Source: Lysobacter panacisoli (GTDB lineage: Bacteria; Pseudomonadota; Gammaproteobacteria; Xanthomonadales; Xanthomonadaceae). Taken from it: DNA of 64,000 nt. The stretch is from NCBI RefSeq assembly GCF_009765165.1, contig NZ_VLNU01000001.1:1550001-1614000 (forward strand), written 5' to 3'. The position numbers and the translations under genes were made by a program. Positions 48,968 to 57,952 of this stretch are shown one piece after another (position 1 is the stretch's first letter; every line of letters starts with the position of its first letter). The notes under the pieces are model-generated. The model searched no databases. It worked only from the letters and a program-made list of their open reading frames with translations, and was not told where the DNA came from.

Positions 48968-50218
48968 TCATTGCCGCAGGCGCGGCACGCCGTGTTCGTC
49001 GCGTTCCTCGACCACGGCCTGGTCGAAGATCGTCTGGCGCATGTCGCGTCCGGGCAGTTCGAGCGCGGCCTCGCCGCGCGCGGAACGCAGCGCGTTCGCA
49101 TAGCACAGGCGCGCGAGTTTCTCCTCGCCGGCCTCGGCGAAGCCGGCACCGAGTTCCTCCCACGCCTCGCTGTGCGCACCCTGCGCGAGTGCGCGGTGCA
49201 GGTAGGCCTCGGCCTGCGGCCACTGGCCCTGCGCGCGTGCGATGCGCGCCAGTGTCGACAACAACGCCGGGCTGCCCGGATGCGACGGCAGCCAGCGCTC
49301 GGCGTTGGTGCGGCGTTCGTCGAGGCGACCGACCGGAAGCCGTCCGTACAGCGCGACCAGCGATTCGTCCCAACGCGCATCCAGCGCCTGTTCGACGCTG
49401 CGCGTGGCGGCTTCGTCCCAGCGCATCGCGGCGGCGCGTTCGGCGTAGGCGGACACTGCGGCCGGATCGTGGCGCAGCGGCTTGGGCAGCGCTTCCCAAC
49501 GGTCGGCGAGCACATTGGCGTCGGCCGCTTCGCGCAGCGATGCCGCGCCCCACTGTGCTTCGAGCGTGGCGAGGCGTTCGTTCGACAGCGCCTGCTGCTG
49601 GCGCAACGCGCCGAGCAGGCCGTAGGCCTCGCCGCTGCGACCGAGCGCGGCCAGCGCTTCGCCGCGCAGCACCAGTCCACGCGGCGGTAGCGGTGTCGCC
49701 GACGGTGCATCGAGCAGTGCGAGTGCATCGGCGGGGCGGTCGTGCGCGAGTGCGAGCTCGGCTTCGGCGATCGCGCGAGTACCGGCGTGGTCCAGGCCGA
49801 TCGCGGCCAGATGCGCGCGCGCCGCGGCATCGTCGCCGCGCGCCTGCGCGGCACGCGCCGCACCGACACGCGCGACGGCGAGGGCGTCGGGTTCGTCCGC
49901 GGCCTGCGCGAGCAGCTTTTCCGAACGCGTCCATTGCCCCTGGTGCAGCGATTCGAACCCGTCGATCAGGCGTGCGCGTGCCTGCCGGCGACGGTGTCGG
50001 CGCATCGCCGCGAACGGCAGGTTGGCCAGCTTCCACACCAGCCACAGCACCGCCAGCGCGACCAGGAGCAACGCGATCGCCTTGGGGACGTTGGTGGTGT
50101 AGTCGTTGCCGCCGTAGCGAACCAGCACGTAGCCGGGGTCCTGGACGAGCAACTGCGCGAGCAGTGCGCCGACCAGCGCCAGCACGATCCAGAACAGCAC
50201 GTTGCGGAAGAGGTTCAT
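48968..50218 (-). CDS. hemY: HemY protein (TPR-containing, heme operon)
   Basis: This 416-residue protein has two N-terminal membrane helices (NVLFWIVLALVGALLAQLLVQDPGYVLVRYGG and AIALLLVALAVLWLVWKLANLPF), the HemY_N signature, followed by TPR-like helical repeats to residue ~400. It is unrelated to Gram-positive HemY oxidase; the gammaproteobacterial protein is of uncertain function in heme metabolism. It follows hemX by 34 bp in the hemD-hemX-hemY order typical of the class. Confidence 0.9.
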   Translation of the reverse strand: MNLFRNVLFWIVLALVGALLAQLLVQDPGYVLVRYGGNDYTTNVPKAIALLLVALAVLWLVWKLANLPFAAMRRHRRRQARARLIDGFESLHQGQWTRSEKLLAQAADEPDALAVARVGAARAAQARGDDAAARAHLAAIGLDHAGTRAIAEAELALAHDRPADALALLDAPSATPLPPRGLVLRGEALAALGRSGEAYGLLGALRQQQALSNERLATLEAQWGAASLREAADANVLADRWEALPKPLRHDPAAVSAYAERAAAMRWDEAATRSVEQALDARWDESLVALYGRLPVGRLDERRTNAERWLPSHPGSPALLSTLARIARAQGQWPQAEAYLHRALAQGAHSEAWEELGAGFAEAGEEKLARLCYANALRSARGEAALELPGRDMRQTIFDQAVVEERDEHGVPRLRQ

Positions 50219-50252
50219 GGCGACTTCGGCTCCTTGCGTCGCGAATGGCCGT

Positions 50253-51233
50253 TCAATGCGCGGTGCGCAGCTGGCGCAACTGCTGCAGTGTGCTGCCCAG
50301 CGTCGGAAGCGTGAGTGAAAGCGGGCGCGTGGCGATGGCGCGCAGGCGCGCGCGCTGTTCGTGCAGGGTCGGCGATTCCGGCCACAGGCGCGCCATCCAC
50401 GTCTCGGCGCGTTGCAGCGCGGCGCGGAAACCGGCTTCGTCGCGACGCTCGGCGGCGGCGCGAGCGAGCGAGATCTCCAGCTGCAACCCGGCGGCCGCGG
50501 CGATGCGATCGGCCGGCTGCACCGCGACCGCGCGATCGCTCGGGCGCACGTCGATCAATCCGGCGAACGCGCGGCGCCACCACGGCGCATCCGGTGTCGA
50601 CGTCGCGGTCGGCTCGACCGGTGCGGCCGTGATCGTCTGCGCGAGTGCGTCGAGTTCGGCCATCGCGCGCACGCGCGGTTCGGTGCCGAGCGCCTCGATG
50701 CCGGCGCGCTCCTGCTGCAGGGTCTGGCGCAGGCTGAGGTAGGCGGGATCGACGACGCCGTCGAGCACGTGCCCGGCCAGCGCATAGGCGCGGCGTGCGC
50801 CTTCCAGGTCGCCGGCGATCAGCAGGCGCTGCTGGCCCAGGCTGAGCAGCAGTTCGGTCTCGTCCAGGCGCAACGCCTGCGCGCCGTGCAGGTCGGGATC
50901 GGCGAGCTTGGACACGGTGTCTTCGATCAGCGCCGCGCGCTGGCCGATGCCGAGCAGTTCGTCGCGCAGCACGCGGTTGGTCGCGTCGGCCTGTTGCAGG
51001 CGTTGCAGCTGCGCGCGCTGGTCGCGGCGGATCGCATCGATGCGGCCCTGCAGTGCTTCCACGCGCTGGTCGGCATCGAGCGCGGCCTCGCGTTCGCGAT
51101 CGCTGCGCGCCTGCCATTGCATCCAGCCGTACCCGCCCGCTGCGGCAACCAGCAGCACCAGCAGCAACCAGGCCCAGCCACGCGAACGTCGCGGTGCAGC
51201 CGGAGAAAGGGTCGGATCGGGAGTGGCGGACAC
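50253..51233 (-). CDS. hemX: HemX family protein
   Basis: This 326-residue protein has a single N-terminal membrane helix (WAWLLLVLLVAAAGGYGWMQW, about residues 20-40). A long coiled coil (EREAALDADQRVEALQGRIDAIRRDQRAQLQRLQQADATN) and an all-helical HemX domain follow (QRLLIAGDLEGARRAYALAGHVL, 'QPADRIAAAAGLQLEISLARAAAERRDE'). The older annotation as uroporphyrin-III methyltransferase is not supported: no SAM motif is visible. It is expected in the inner membrane with the bulk in the periplasm or cytoplasm. Between hemD and hemY. Confidence 0.88.
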   Translation of the reverse strand: MSATPDPTLSPAAPRRSRGWAWLLLVLLVAAAGGYGWMQWQARSDREREAALDADQRVEALQGRIDAIRRDQRAQLQRLQQADATNRVLRDELLGIGQRAALIEDTVSKLADPDLHGAQALRLDETELLLSLGQQRLLIAGDLEGARRAYALAGHVLDGVVDPAYLSLRQTLQQERAGIEALGTEPRVRAMAELDALAQTITAAPVEPTATSTPDAPWWRRAFAGLIDVRPSDRAVAVQPADRIAAAAGLQLEISLARAAAERRDEAGFRAALQRAETWMARLWPESPTLHEQRARLRAIATRPLSLTLPTLGSTLQQLRQLRTAH

Positions 51234-51281
51234 GGCGGTACGGGGCGGGAAGACCGCGCCATGCTACCGGAGCGCCACGCG

Positions 51282-52043
51282 TCACGCCGGAGGCGCGGTT
51301 CCGCTGGCGGCGGCGAAAAGGTCGGCGGGACGCGCGCTGCGGGCGACGATCGCCTCGGCGAAACCGTGCGCGCGGGCGAGGTCGGCGAGGCGCTCGCTGG
51401 CCGCGACGACGCGGGCACGGCGCAGGCGTTCCAGCGCATCCGGCGGCAGCGTCGCCAGCAGGTACTCCAGGGCTTCGCCGCTGGACAACGCCAGCGTCGC
51501 CCGCTCGCGCAAGGCCAGCAGGTGCGCGATCGACTGCGGCGAGGGCGCGATCGGCACGCGTTCGTACACGTCGGCGCGCAGCACGTTCGCGCCGCGCGCC
51601 TGCAAGGCCGGGATCAGCACGCCGCGACCGCCCGGTGCCGTGACGAACCCGATCGTCTGTCCGTCGATGTCGATCAGACCCGGCAACGCGAGCAGTCCTT
51701 CGCTGTCCATCCGCGTCGGCGCTTCGACCTCGGCGATGCCGGCGCGATGCAGAGCCGCCGCCGTGCCTGCACCGACCGCGAACCAGCGTTGCCCCGCGCG
51801 CGAGGCCAACGGCTGCAGCGCGCGTGCCGCACGCACCGCGACCGGGCTGGTGAACAGCACACGCGGTGCATCGAGTGCGGTGCGCAGGGCGCGGCGCGAG
51901 GCCTCGTCGTCGCGCCAGCGCAGTCGCCACGGCGACAGCGCGATCACGCCCAGACCCACGCGCGCGGCGGCGCGGCGCATCGGCGCATGCTCGCCGCGCG
52001 GGCGCAGCGAGATCACGAACCGCTCGGGCGTGCGTACTGGCAT
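51282..52043 (-). CDS. hemD: Uroporphyrinogen-III synthase HemD
   Basis: This 253-residue cytoplasmic enzyme closes hydroxymethylbilane with D-ring inversion to uroporphyrinogen III. HemD is poorly conserved in sequence; supporting features are 'RFVISLRPRGEHAPMRRAAA' start, 'VLFTSPVAVRAARAL', 'FVTAPGGRGVLIPALQARGANVLRADVYERVP' (the family's YERxxP) and 'LALSSGEALEYLLATL'. The hemX-hemY neighbours confirm it. ATG 52043 is chosen; codons upstream are not protein-like. hemC is not in the window. Confidence 0.9.
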   Translation of the reverse strand: MPVRTPERFVISLRPRGEHAPMRRAAARVGLGVIALSPWRLRWRDDEASRRALRTALDAPRVLFTSPVAVRAARALQPLASRAGQRWFAVGAGTAAALHRAGIAEVEAPTRMDSEGLLALPGLIDIDGQTIGFVTAPGGRGVLIPALQARGANVLRADVYERVPIAPSPQSIAHLLALRERATLALSSGEALEYLLATLPPDALERLRRARVVAASERLADLARAHGFAEAIVARSARPADLFAAASGTAPPA

Positions 52044-52108
52044 CGCACCAGCATAGCCGCCGGCGCGCGGACTCCTACAATGGGCACGATTCCCCCACCG
52101 ATCCCTGC

Positions 52109-52579
52109 ATGAACCTCCACCACGAACACGACGCCGCACTGCGGCGCCTGCACGAGCACTACCAGTCGATGCCGCCGGTCGCGGCGATGGACGTGCGCGT
52201 CGCCGGTTACGACGGCAACCGCCTGCGCCTGCACGCGCCGCTGTCCACGCACGTCAACGACAAGGGCTGCGCGTTCGGCGGGAGCCTCGCGTCGATGATG
52301 ACGCTGGCCTCGTGGGGACTGGTCTCGCTGCACGTGGAAGCGGCGGGGCTGCAGGCCGAGGTGTTCGTGGCCGACAGCCAGATCCGCTACCTGGCGCCGT
52401 TGTTCGCCGACCTGGATGTCGAGGCCGAACTGGCGCCCGACTCCAGCTGGCCCGGCTTCATCGCGACCCTGCGTGAACGCGGTCGCGCCCGTACCGGGCT
52501 GGTCGCGCGCGCGCGGCTTCCGGACGGTGGAATCGCGACCGAGTTCACCGCCCGCTACGTCGCCATCGCCAAGTCCTGA
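52109..52579 (+). CDS. YiiD C-terminal-type hotdog thioesterase
   Basis: The protein has 156 residues. The hotdog fold of the YiiD_C family shows as 'HAPLSTHVNDKGCAFGGSLASMMTLASWGLV' and 'ADSQIRYLAPLFADLDVEAEL'. It is presumably an acyl-thioesterase; substrate unknown. ATG 52109 gives 'NLHHEHDAALRRLHEHYQS', the usual family N-terminal helix. It is divergent from hemD, with 65 bp between starts. Confidence 0.82.
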   Translation: MNLHHEHDAALRRLHEHYQSMPPVAAMDVRVAGYDGNRLRLHAPLSTHVNDKGCAFGGSLASMMTLASWGLVSLHVEAAGLQAEVFVADSQIRYLAPLFADLDVEAELAPDSSWPGFIATLRERGRARTGLVARARLPDGGIATEFTARYVAIAKS

Positions 52580-52633
52580 GCCAAGCCCGCGGCGACGGGC
52601 TAGGATGGCCGAAGTTCCGGAGGGGAATGCCCG

Positions 52634-53062
52634 ATGCGCCGTCTGACCCAGCTTGCAGCCCTGGCGCTGCTCGCCCTGCTGTCCACCTTCAGCGTGTCCG
52701 CGCTGGCCAAGAGCAAGATGGAACAGCTGCAGAGCAACCAGTACGCCTGGTCGGGCGCGATCCGTTGGGGTGATTTCGAAGGCGCTCTGAGCCTGATCGA
52801 CCCGGCCTACCGCGAGGCGCACCCGGTCAGCGACCTGGAGCTCAAGCGCTACGAGCAGGTCCAGATCACCGCTTATCGCGAGCGCAATTCCAGCGCCGAC
52901 AAGAAGGGCGGCGTGGCGATGCGCGACATCGAGATCGGCGTGGTCAACCGCCACACCCAGGCCGAACGCACCGTGCGCTACCGCGAAGAGTGGCGCTGGA
53001 ACGATGCCGACAAGAACTGGTGGCTGGTGACCGGACTGCCGGACCTGTGGGGCGGCGAATGA
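52634..53062 (+). CDS. Secreted hypothetical protein, 142 residues
   Basis: The protein begins with a signal peptide (cleavage near VSALA, residue 25). An alpha+beta domain with 'SNQYAWSGAIRWGDFEGALSLIDP' and 'RTVRYREEWRWNDADKNWWLVTGLPDLWG' follows. The shape recalls NTF2/SnoaL-like or small periplasmic proteins found in xanthomonads; I do not know a function. The C-terminal Trp-rich stretch is striking. An ATG at 52634 follows a GGAGGGGAATG ribosome-binding site. Confidence 0.78.
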   Translation: MRRLTQLAALALLALLSTFSVSALAKSKMEQLQSNQYAWSGAIRWGDFEGALSLIDPAYREAHPVSDLELKRYEQVQITAYRERNSSADKKGGVAMRDIEIGVVNRHTQAERTVRYREEWRWNDADKNWWLVTGLPDLWGGE

Positions 53063-53159
53063 CGCGCTGAGCGCCCGTCGCGGGGCCGGACCGCCCCGGT
53101 TTTGCGCCACCGCCGGCACTGGGCGACAATCCCGGCCCCGTTTCCGTCGCCGTGATGCC

Positions 53160-53597
53160 GTGAACTTCCAAGAACTGCTGGCCTTCGCCGAGCGCCACCC
53201 CCTCCTGTCCCTGGCGCTGGTCGGCCTGACCCTGGCGATCATCTACACCGAGGTCGCGCGGTTGTTCCGTGGCTACAAGGCGCTGCGTCCGGCCGAACTG
53301 ACCGGACTGATGAACCGCGACAACGCACTGGTCGTCGACCTGTCGGCGAGCGGCGATTTCGAGAAGGGCCACATCGCCGGCAGCAAGTCGGTGCAGCCCA
53401 GCCAGTTCGATCCGGAAAACAAGCTGCTGGCCAACGCCAAGTCGCTGCCGGTGGTGGTCGTGTGCCGCAACGGACAGGCGTCCGGCGATGCGGCCAAGCG
53501 CCTGAAGAAGGCTGGCTTCGAACAGGTGTACTGGCTCGACGGCGGCATCGCCGCGTGGCAGAACGCCGACCTGCCCCTGGTCAAGGGTCGCGCCTGA
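53160..53597 (+). CDS. Rhodanese-like domain protein with N-terminal membrane anchor
   Basis: The protein has 145 residues. One N-terminal membrane helix (HPLLSLALVGLTLAIIYTEV) is followed by a rhodanese domain with active-site loop CRNGQASG; the cysteine is catalytic in sulfur transfer. 'VVDLSASGDFEKGHIAGSKSV' is the normal rhodanese first part. E. coli YibN has the same layout and the same place before secB. GTG 53160 is the only suitable start before the helix. Confidence 0.88.
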   Translation: MNFQELLAFAERHPLLSLALVGLTLAIIYTEVARLFRGYKALRPAELTGLMNRDNALVVDLSASGDFEKGHIAGSKSVQPSQFDPENKLLANAKSLPVVVVCRNGQASGDAAKRLKKAGFEQVYWLDGGIAAWQNADLPLVKGRA

Positions 53598-53791
53598 CCC
53601 TCGCGACGGCCGGTTCGTTTTTCTCAAACGGCCGGCCTTGATCGCCTCGCGGGACGCCCCAACACCGTCTTTGGGGACAGCACACACCGCTTGCCGCGGA
53701 CGCGCCGACTCGCGCAATCTGAACAGCCGGGCGCGCCAGGGGCGCGTGCCATAATCGACCACTTTCCGCATTTATTGCCTGGAGTTACGAG

Positions 53792-54307
53792 ATGTCCGAA
53801 GAAAACGTCAACGGCGCCGCCGCGTCCACCGAAGCCAACGGTCCGGCGTTCACCGTCGAGAAGATCTACGCCAAGGACGTCTCCTTCGAGGTTCCGGGCG
53901 CACCGGCCGTGTTCAACGAGCAGGCCCAGCCGCAGCTGCAGATGAACCTCAACCAGAGCGTGCAGCGCCTCAACGACAACGCGTTCGAAGTGGTCCTGGG
54001 CATCACCCTGACCTGCAACGCGAACGACAAGGCCATGTACGTCGTCGAAGTGAAGCAGGCCGGCGTGTTCGGCCTGGCCGGCTTCGACGCCCAGACCCTG
54101 GACGGCATGCTCGGCACGCATTGCCCGAACGTCCTGTACCCGTACGCACGCCAGCTGATCAGCGACCTGATCCAGGCCGGCGGCTTCCCGCCGTTCTTCC
54201 TGCAGCCGATCAACTTCGACGCGCTGTACGCCGAAGGCCTGCGCCAGCGCGCGGCGCAGCAGGCCGGCAGCGGCCTGGCCGACGCCGAGACCGCCGGCAA
54301 CGCCTGA
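53792..54307 (+). CDS. secB: Protein-export chaperone SecB
   Basis: This 171-residue tetrameric cytoplasmic chaperone binds unfolded precursors and delivers them to SecA. It is recognised by '[19 protein letters not shown]', '[32 protein letters not shown]' and '[42 protein letters not shown]'. An acidic/Ala-rich N-terminus and C-terminal tail are normal. The gene lies 14 bp from gpsA, the usual neighbour. A GGAGTTACGAG ribosome-binding region precedes the ATG. Confidence 0.97.
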   Translation: MSEENVNGAAASTEANGPAFTVEKIYAKDVSFEVPGAPAVFNEQAQPQLQMNLNQSVQRLNDNAFEVVLGITLTCNANDKAMYVVEVKQAGVFGLAGFDAQTLDGMLGTHCPNVLYPYARQLISDLIQAGGFPPFFLQPINFDALYAEGLRQRAAQQAGSGLADAETAGNA

Positions 54308-54320
54308 TCGCGTCCGCGGC

Positions 54321-55349
54321 ATGGAAGCGAACGCACTTCCTAGCGTCGCGGTGCTCGGTGCGGGTTCCTGGGGCACCGCCCTCGGAGCCCTGATCGCGCG
54401 GCACGGTCATCCGACCGTGCTGTGGGGGCGGGATGCCGACGGCATCGCCGCCATCGACCAGCGCCACGAGAACCCGCGCTACCTGCCCGGCATTCCGTTG
54501 CCGGACTCGCTGCGCGCGACCACCGACCTGGCCGACGCCCTCGTGGGCGCCGATCTGGTGCTGGTGGTCGTTCCGTCGCACGCCTTCGCCGAAACCCTGC
54601 GCAAGCTCGCGCCGCACCGACCGGCGCATGCCGGCGTGGCGTGGGCGACCAAGGGTTTCGAGCCGGGCAGTGGCCGGTTCCTGCACGAAGTCGCCGAAGA
54701 GGTGCTCGGCAGCGACGTGCCGCTGGCCGTCGTCACCGGCCCGTCGTTCGCCAAGGAAGTCGCGCAGGGCCTGCCCACCGCGCTGACCGTCCACGGCAGC
54801 GATGCCGGCTTCGCCCAGGCGGTCGCCGATGCGCTGCACGGTCCGGCGTTCCGCGCCTACACCGGCAACGACATGCTCGGCGCCGAACTCGGCGGCGCGA
54901 TGAAGAACGTGCTCGCGGTCGCCACCGGCGTCGCCGACGGCATGCAGCTCGGTCTCAACGCGCGCGCGGGCCTGATCACGCGCGGGCTCAACGAAATGCT
55001 GCGGCTCAACCACGCGATCGGCGGCAAGGCCGAGACGCTGATGGGCCTGGCGGGTCTGGGCGACCTGGTGCTCACCTGCACCGGCGATCTCTCCCGCAAC
55101 CGTCGCCTGGGCCTCGCCCTGGGACGCGGGCAGTCGATCGACGAAGCCGTGCGCGAGATCGGACAGGTGGTCGAATCGGTGCAGACCGCCGACGAAGTGA
55201 TGCGCCAGGCCGAACGCCACGGCATCGAGCTGCCGATCTCCAGCGCGGTGCAGTGCGTGCTGCACGGCGAGATCACGCCCGCGGAGGGCCTGCGCCTGCT
55301 GCTGGCGCGCGAGCAGAAGCCGGAATATCCGCGCGACCTGTTCGGTTGA
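54321..55349 (+). CDS. gpsA: NAD(P)H-dependent glycerol-3-phosphate dehydrogenase GpsA
   Basis: This 342-residue cytoplasmic enzyme makes sn-glycerol 3-phosphate for phospholipids. The dinucleotide fold [17 protein letters not shown] begins near residue 11. Catalytic and substrate motifs include '[17 protein letters not shown]' and '[37 protein letters not shown]' with the catalytic Lys. The ATG at 54321 follows secB by 13 bp. A bidirectional terminator follows the stop. Confidence 0.96.
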   Translation: MEANALPSVAVLGAGSWGTALGALIARHGHPTVLWGRDADGIAAIDQRHENPRYLPGIPLPDSLRATTDLADALVGADLVLVVVPSHAFAETLRKLAPHRPAHAGVAWATKGFEPGSGRFLHEVAEEVLGSDVPLAVVTGPSFAKEVAQGLPTALTVHGSDAGFAQAVADALHGPAFRAYTGNDMLGAELGGAMKNVLAVATGVADGMQLGLNARAGLITRGLNEMLRLNHAIGGKAETLMGLAGLGDLVLTCTGDLSRNRRLGLALGRGQSIDEAVREIGQVVESVQTADEVMRQAERHGIELPISSAVQCVLHGEITPAEGLRLLLAREQKPEYPRDLFG

Positions 55350-55353
55350 TGAA

Positions 55354-55390
55354 ACAAAAAAGCCCGGCGCGAAGCCGGGCTTTTTCTTTT
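55354..55390. terminator. Bidirectional terminator between gpsA and the first Ax21-like gene
   Basis: AGCCCGGC/GCCGGGCT stem with a short loop is flanked by an A-run on the left (AAACAAAAAA) and a T-run on the right (TTTTTCTTTT), so it can act on both convergent transcripts. Confidence 0.88.
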
Positions 55391-55406
55391 GCATCGAAGG
55401 CGGCGC

Positions 55407-56042
55407 TCAGAAGCTCGCGCGCATGCCCACGGCGACCTGCGAGAACTCGCTGCCGGCTTCGAATTCGCCGACGATGCCCCAGGTCGAACCCAGCTTGTAC
55501 TGCAGGCCCGCGCTCACGCTGCCGGCGCTGTCGTACACGTCGCCGTCGGTGTAGTTGGCCTTGACCCACACCTCGACCGGATCGGCGATCAGATGGCGCA
55601 CGCCCACGGCGATGCGCACGTCCGTACCGTCCTGGCTGCCTTCGCCGTCGTTGTCGATGTCGATCTCGGTGCCGAGCACGCTGAGCTCGGCGACAAGGTC
55701 GGTGCGCTCGCGCAGGCTGTGGTGGTAGCCCAGGCCGACGTTGTACTGCGACATGTCGATGCCGACTTCGCCCAGCTGGCCCACGAACGGCGCGGACACG
55801 CCCAGGTCGTCGTCGCCGGCGCGGTAGCCGCCGAAGATGTGCCAGGACGGCGCGATCTCGGCCGAGCCGGCGATGAAGAAGCCCGCGGCTTCGATGTCGT
55901 CGATCTCGAAACCATCGACCTGCGGCAGGTCCTGGTTGAGCTGGGCGTAGCCGCCTTCGATATAGGTGTAGCTGTGGCCGTCGGCCATCGCGGCGAACGG
56001 CGCCGTCGCCAGCGCGAGCGCCAGTGCGAGTTGCTTCTTCAT
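55407..56042 (-). CDS. Ax21-family outer-membrane protein, copy A
   Basis: The protein has 211 residues. The signal peptide (KKQLALALALATAPFAAMA) is followed by an eight-to-ten strand beta barrel starting 'SYTYIEGGYAQLNQD' and ending in the outer-membrane signature Phe (VAVGMRASF). Features shared with the two neighbouring paralogues are Y(I/V)E(G/A)GY, GS.E(I/L).P...(I/V)FG.Y, NVGLGYHHSL and a terminal RASF. In xanthomonads the family (Ax21/OmpO-like) is found in the outer membrane and vesicles; earlier claims of a sulfated quorum peptide were withdrawn. Confidence 0.82.
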   Translation of the reverse strand: MKKQLALALALATAPFAAMADGHSYTYIEGGYAQLNQDLPQVDGFEIDDIEAAGFFIAGSAEIAPSWHIFGGYRAGDDDLGVSAPFVGQLGEVGIDMSQYNVGLGYHHSLRERTDLVAELSVLGTEIDIDNDGEGSQDGTDVRIAVGVRHLIADPVEVWVKANYTDGDVYDSAGSVSAGLQYKLGSTWGIVGEFEAGSEFSQVAVGMRASF

Positions 56043-56155
56043 GTTTTCCCCAGTGATGTTCTTGTAAGTGCGTGCCGCAGGGCGGCGACGCACCTTACCG
56101 CGACCCCGGGCGAACCGTGAGTGCCGCCTGCGCGAACTGCAACCGGGCTCCCGAT

Positions 56156-56184
56156 ACGAAAAACCCGGCCTTGGCCGGGTTCTT
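56156..56184 (-). terminator. Terminator after Ax21-like copy B
   Basis: AACCCGGCC-TT-type stem (ACCCGGCC/GGCCGGGT) with the A-run at its left end reads as a T-run on the minus strand, about 20 bp past the stop at 56205. Confidence 0.85.
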
Positions 56185-56204
56185 CGTTGCCGCATGGAGG
56201 CGTC

Positions 56205-56861
56205 TCAGAAGCTGGCGCGCACGCCGGCCGAGAAGCGGCTCAGGTCGTCGATGACTTCGACTTCGGCCACGATGCCCCAGGTCTTGTTGAACTTGTACTG
56301 GCCACCGGCGGTGCCGATGAAGTCGCCGCTGACTTCGCCAAGGTCGATGTAGCCGAGCTTGACCCAGCCCTCGAGGGTGTCGGAGCCGCCACGCAGGCCG
56401 AGCGCGGCGCGGCCGCCCTTCGACGTCAGGTCGTCGGAGCCGCTATCGCCGTCGGAGGTCGAGAACGAGAAGTCCTCGTCCAGACGCACGTAGGCCAGCT
56501 CGCCGATGAAGTCGACCTTCTCGCCCATCGCCATGTGGTAGCCCAGGCCGAACTCGCCCTGCTTCAGCTCATCCTCGACGTCGAAGGTGACGACGTCGCC
56601 GCCGCCGAAATCGATCGCGACGGAGTCGTCGTCCTTGCCCTGGCTGTACGAGCCGAACACGTAGAACGACGGGCTGAGCTCGAACGAGCCGCGGATGTAG
56701 CCGCCGTCGGCGGTGAAGTCGCCGAGCAGTTCGTCGTCGTAATCGATGTTGGCCTGGGTGTAGCCGCCCTCGACATAGGTGTAGCTCAGGCCGTTGCCCT
56801 GCGCGGACGCAACGAACGGCGCGGCCGCCAGCACGGCGGCCAACATGAGACGCTTCTTCAT
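56205..56861 (-). CDS. Ax21-family outer-membrane protein, copy B
   Basis: The protein has 218 residues. A signal peptide (cleavage near FVASA, residue 20) is followed by a beta barrel starting 'LSYTYVEGGYTQANID' and ending in GVRASF. Acidic loops are frequent (DEDFSFSTSDGDSGSDD). It shares the frame of copies A and C but is clearly diverged, so the duplication is old. It has its own terminator, so it is independently ended. Confidence 0.84.
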   Translation of the reverse strand: MKKRLMLAAVLAAAPFVASAQGNGLSYTYVEGGYTQANIDYDDELLGDFTADGGYIRGSFELSPSFYVFGSYSQGKDDDSVAIDFGGGDVVTFDVEDELKQGEFGLGYHMAMGEKVDFIGELAYVRLDEDFSFSTSDGDSGSDDLTSKGGRAALGLRGGSDTLEGWVKLGYIDLGEVSGDFIGTAGGQYKFNKTWGIVAEVEVIDDLSRFSAGVRASF

Positions 56862-56962
56862 GAAATCCCCTGATCCTTTGGTGATGTGGTCCTACCGCCA
56901 TTGCAGCGGCGCGCGCACGATATCCGAATGCGCTGGTTGTCACAATCTGTCCGGAACCCTGT

Positions 56963-56993
56963 CAAAAAAGAAGCCCGGCCTAGGCCGGGCTTC
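56963..56993 (-). terminator. Terminator after Ax21-like copy C
   Basis: GAAGCCCGGCC-TA-GGCCGGGCTTC forms an 11-bp stem; AAAAAA at its left end is the T-run on the minus strand. It ends the gene at 57053. Confidence 0.88.
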
Positions 56994-57052
56994 CAGTCGC
57001 GATAGTGGGGGAGAGAGAGATATCGCGATGAAACAGTTGCTGGCAGCGGCGC

Positions 57053-57661
57053 TTAGAAGCTGGCGCGCGGACCGATGAAGTACGCGGTGTAGCCGTCGAC
57101 GAACTTCACTTCGCCGTTGATGCCCCAGGTCTGGTTGAACTTCACCTGGGCGCCGACCTTGCCGTAGAACTCGCTGTCGGCGTGTTCGTAGTCCTCGAAA
57201 CCAGCCAGGGCGTAGCCCTCGAAGTTCGGGGTGAACGCGCCGCGCACGCCGGCTTCGACGCTCCAGCCGTCGGCATCGGTGCCGCTGAAGTCGATGCCGC
57301 CGACGCGCACGCCGTCGGTTTCGGACTTCTGGTAGGCCACGCGGGTCAGCAGGTCGAGCTGCGAGTTGAGCTCGTGGTTGTAGCCGACACCGATGTTCCA
57401 CTGGTCGACGTCCACGCCATTGACGCGGCCGAGCACGGTGTCGAAATCGTCGGTTTCCTGGCCGCTGTAGCCGCCGAAGATGTGGAAGTTCGGGGCGATC
57501 GCAGCCGAACCGTTGATGGCCCAGCCATCGGCGTCCGGACCGCTGTCGACGCTGGTACCGGCGTAGCCGGCTTCGACGTAGGTGTACGACACGCCTTCCG
57601 CGGCCGAAGCGGCGAACGGCAGGGCAGCCAGGAGGGTCAGGGCAAGCAGGGAACGCTTCAT
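57053..57661 (-). CDS. Ax21-family outer-membrane protein, copy C
   Basis: This 202-residue protein is the closest of the three to canonical Xanthomonas Ax21 (start MKRSLLALTLLAALPFAASA, then EGVSYTYVEAGYAGTSVD). A beta barrel with 'APNFHIFGGYSGQETDDFD', 'DQWNIGVGYNHELNSQLDLLTRV' and the end 'YFIGPRASF' follows. It is likely secreted to the outer membrane and vesicles. The ribosome-binding site reads GAGGCTGAGACCCA before the ATG. Confidence 0.87.
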   Translation of the reverse strand: MKRSLLALTLLAALPFAASAAEGVSYTYVEAGYAGTSVDSGPDADGWAINGSAAIAPNFHIFGGYSGQETDDFDTVLGRVNGVDVDQWNIGVGYNHELNSQLDLLTRVAYQKSETDGVRVGGIDFSGTDADGWSVEAGVRGAFTPNFEGYALAGFEDYEHADSEFYGKVGAQVKFNQTWGINGEVKFVDGYTAYFIGPRASF

Positions 57662-57952
57662 TGGGTCTCAGCCTCTTGTGTTCTTGGTTGCCGGGGCCGG
57701 GCTTCATCAGAAGCACATCGGGGGCGGCTCCGGTGACGTGAAGTATCCGGAGCTAACCGAAATTTAACCTGAATACTAAACTGCAAGGTGCAGGAACTTC
57801 CCCGGCGCAGGCCGGTCGCGCCTGGCGCGCCAGGGGTTCAGATGGGGGTACGCGCCCGCTGTCAGGCCCGTAGCCCGCGCTCAAGTCCGCGCGAACCGGC
57901 GTCGAGGTGGCACCGCCACGCGGGGCCCGACGTGCATGCAACGGCCTTGCCT

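Noticed and set aside
50253..51233. Annotating HemX as uroporphyrin-III C-methyltransferase
   Set aside because: No SAM-binding motifs; one membrane helix plus coiled coil is the HemX layout, so the enzymatic name would be a carried-over error.
57053..57661. Calling the Ax21-like proteins quorum-sensing peptides or Xa21 ligands
   Set aside because: That claim was withdrawn in the literature; the sequence shows signal peptides and beta barrels ending in Phe, i.e. outer-membrane proteins.
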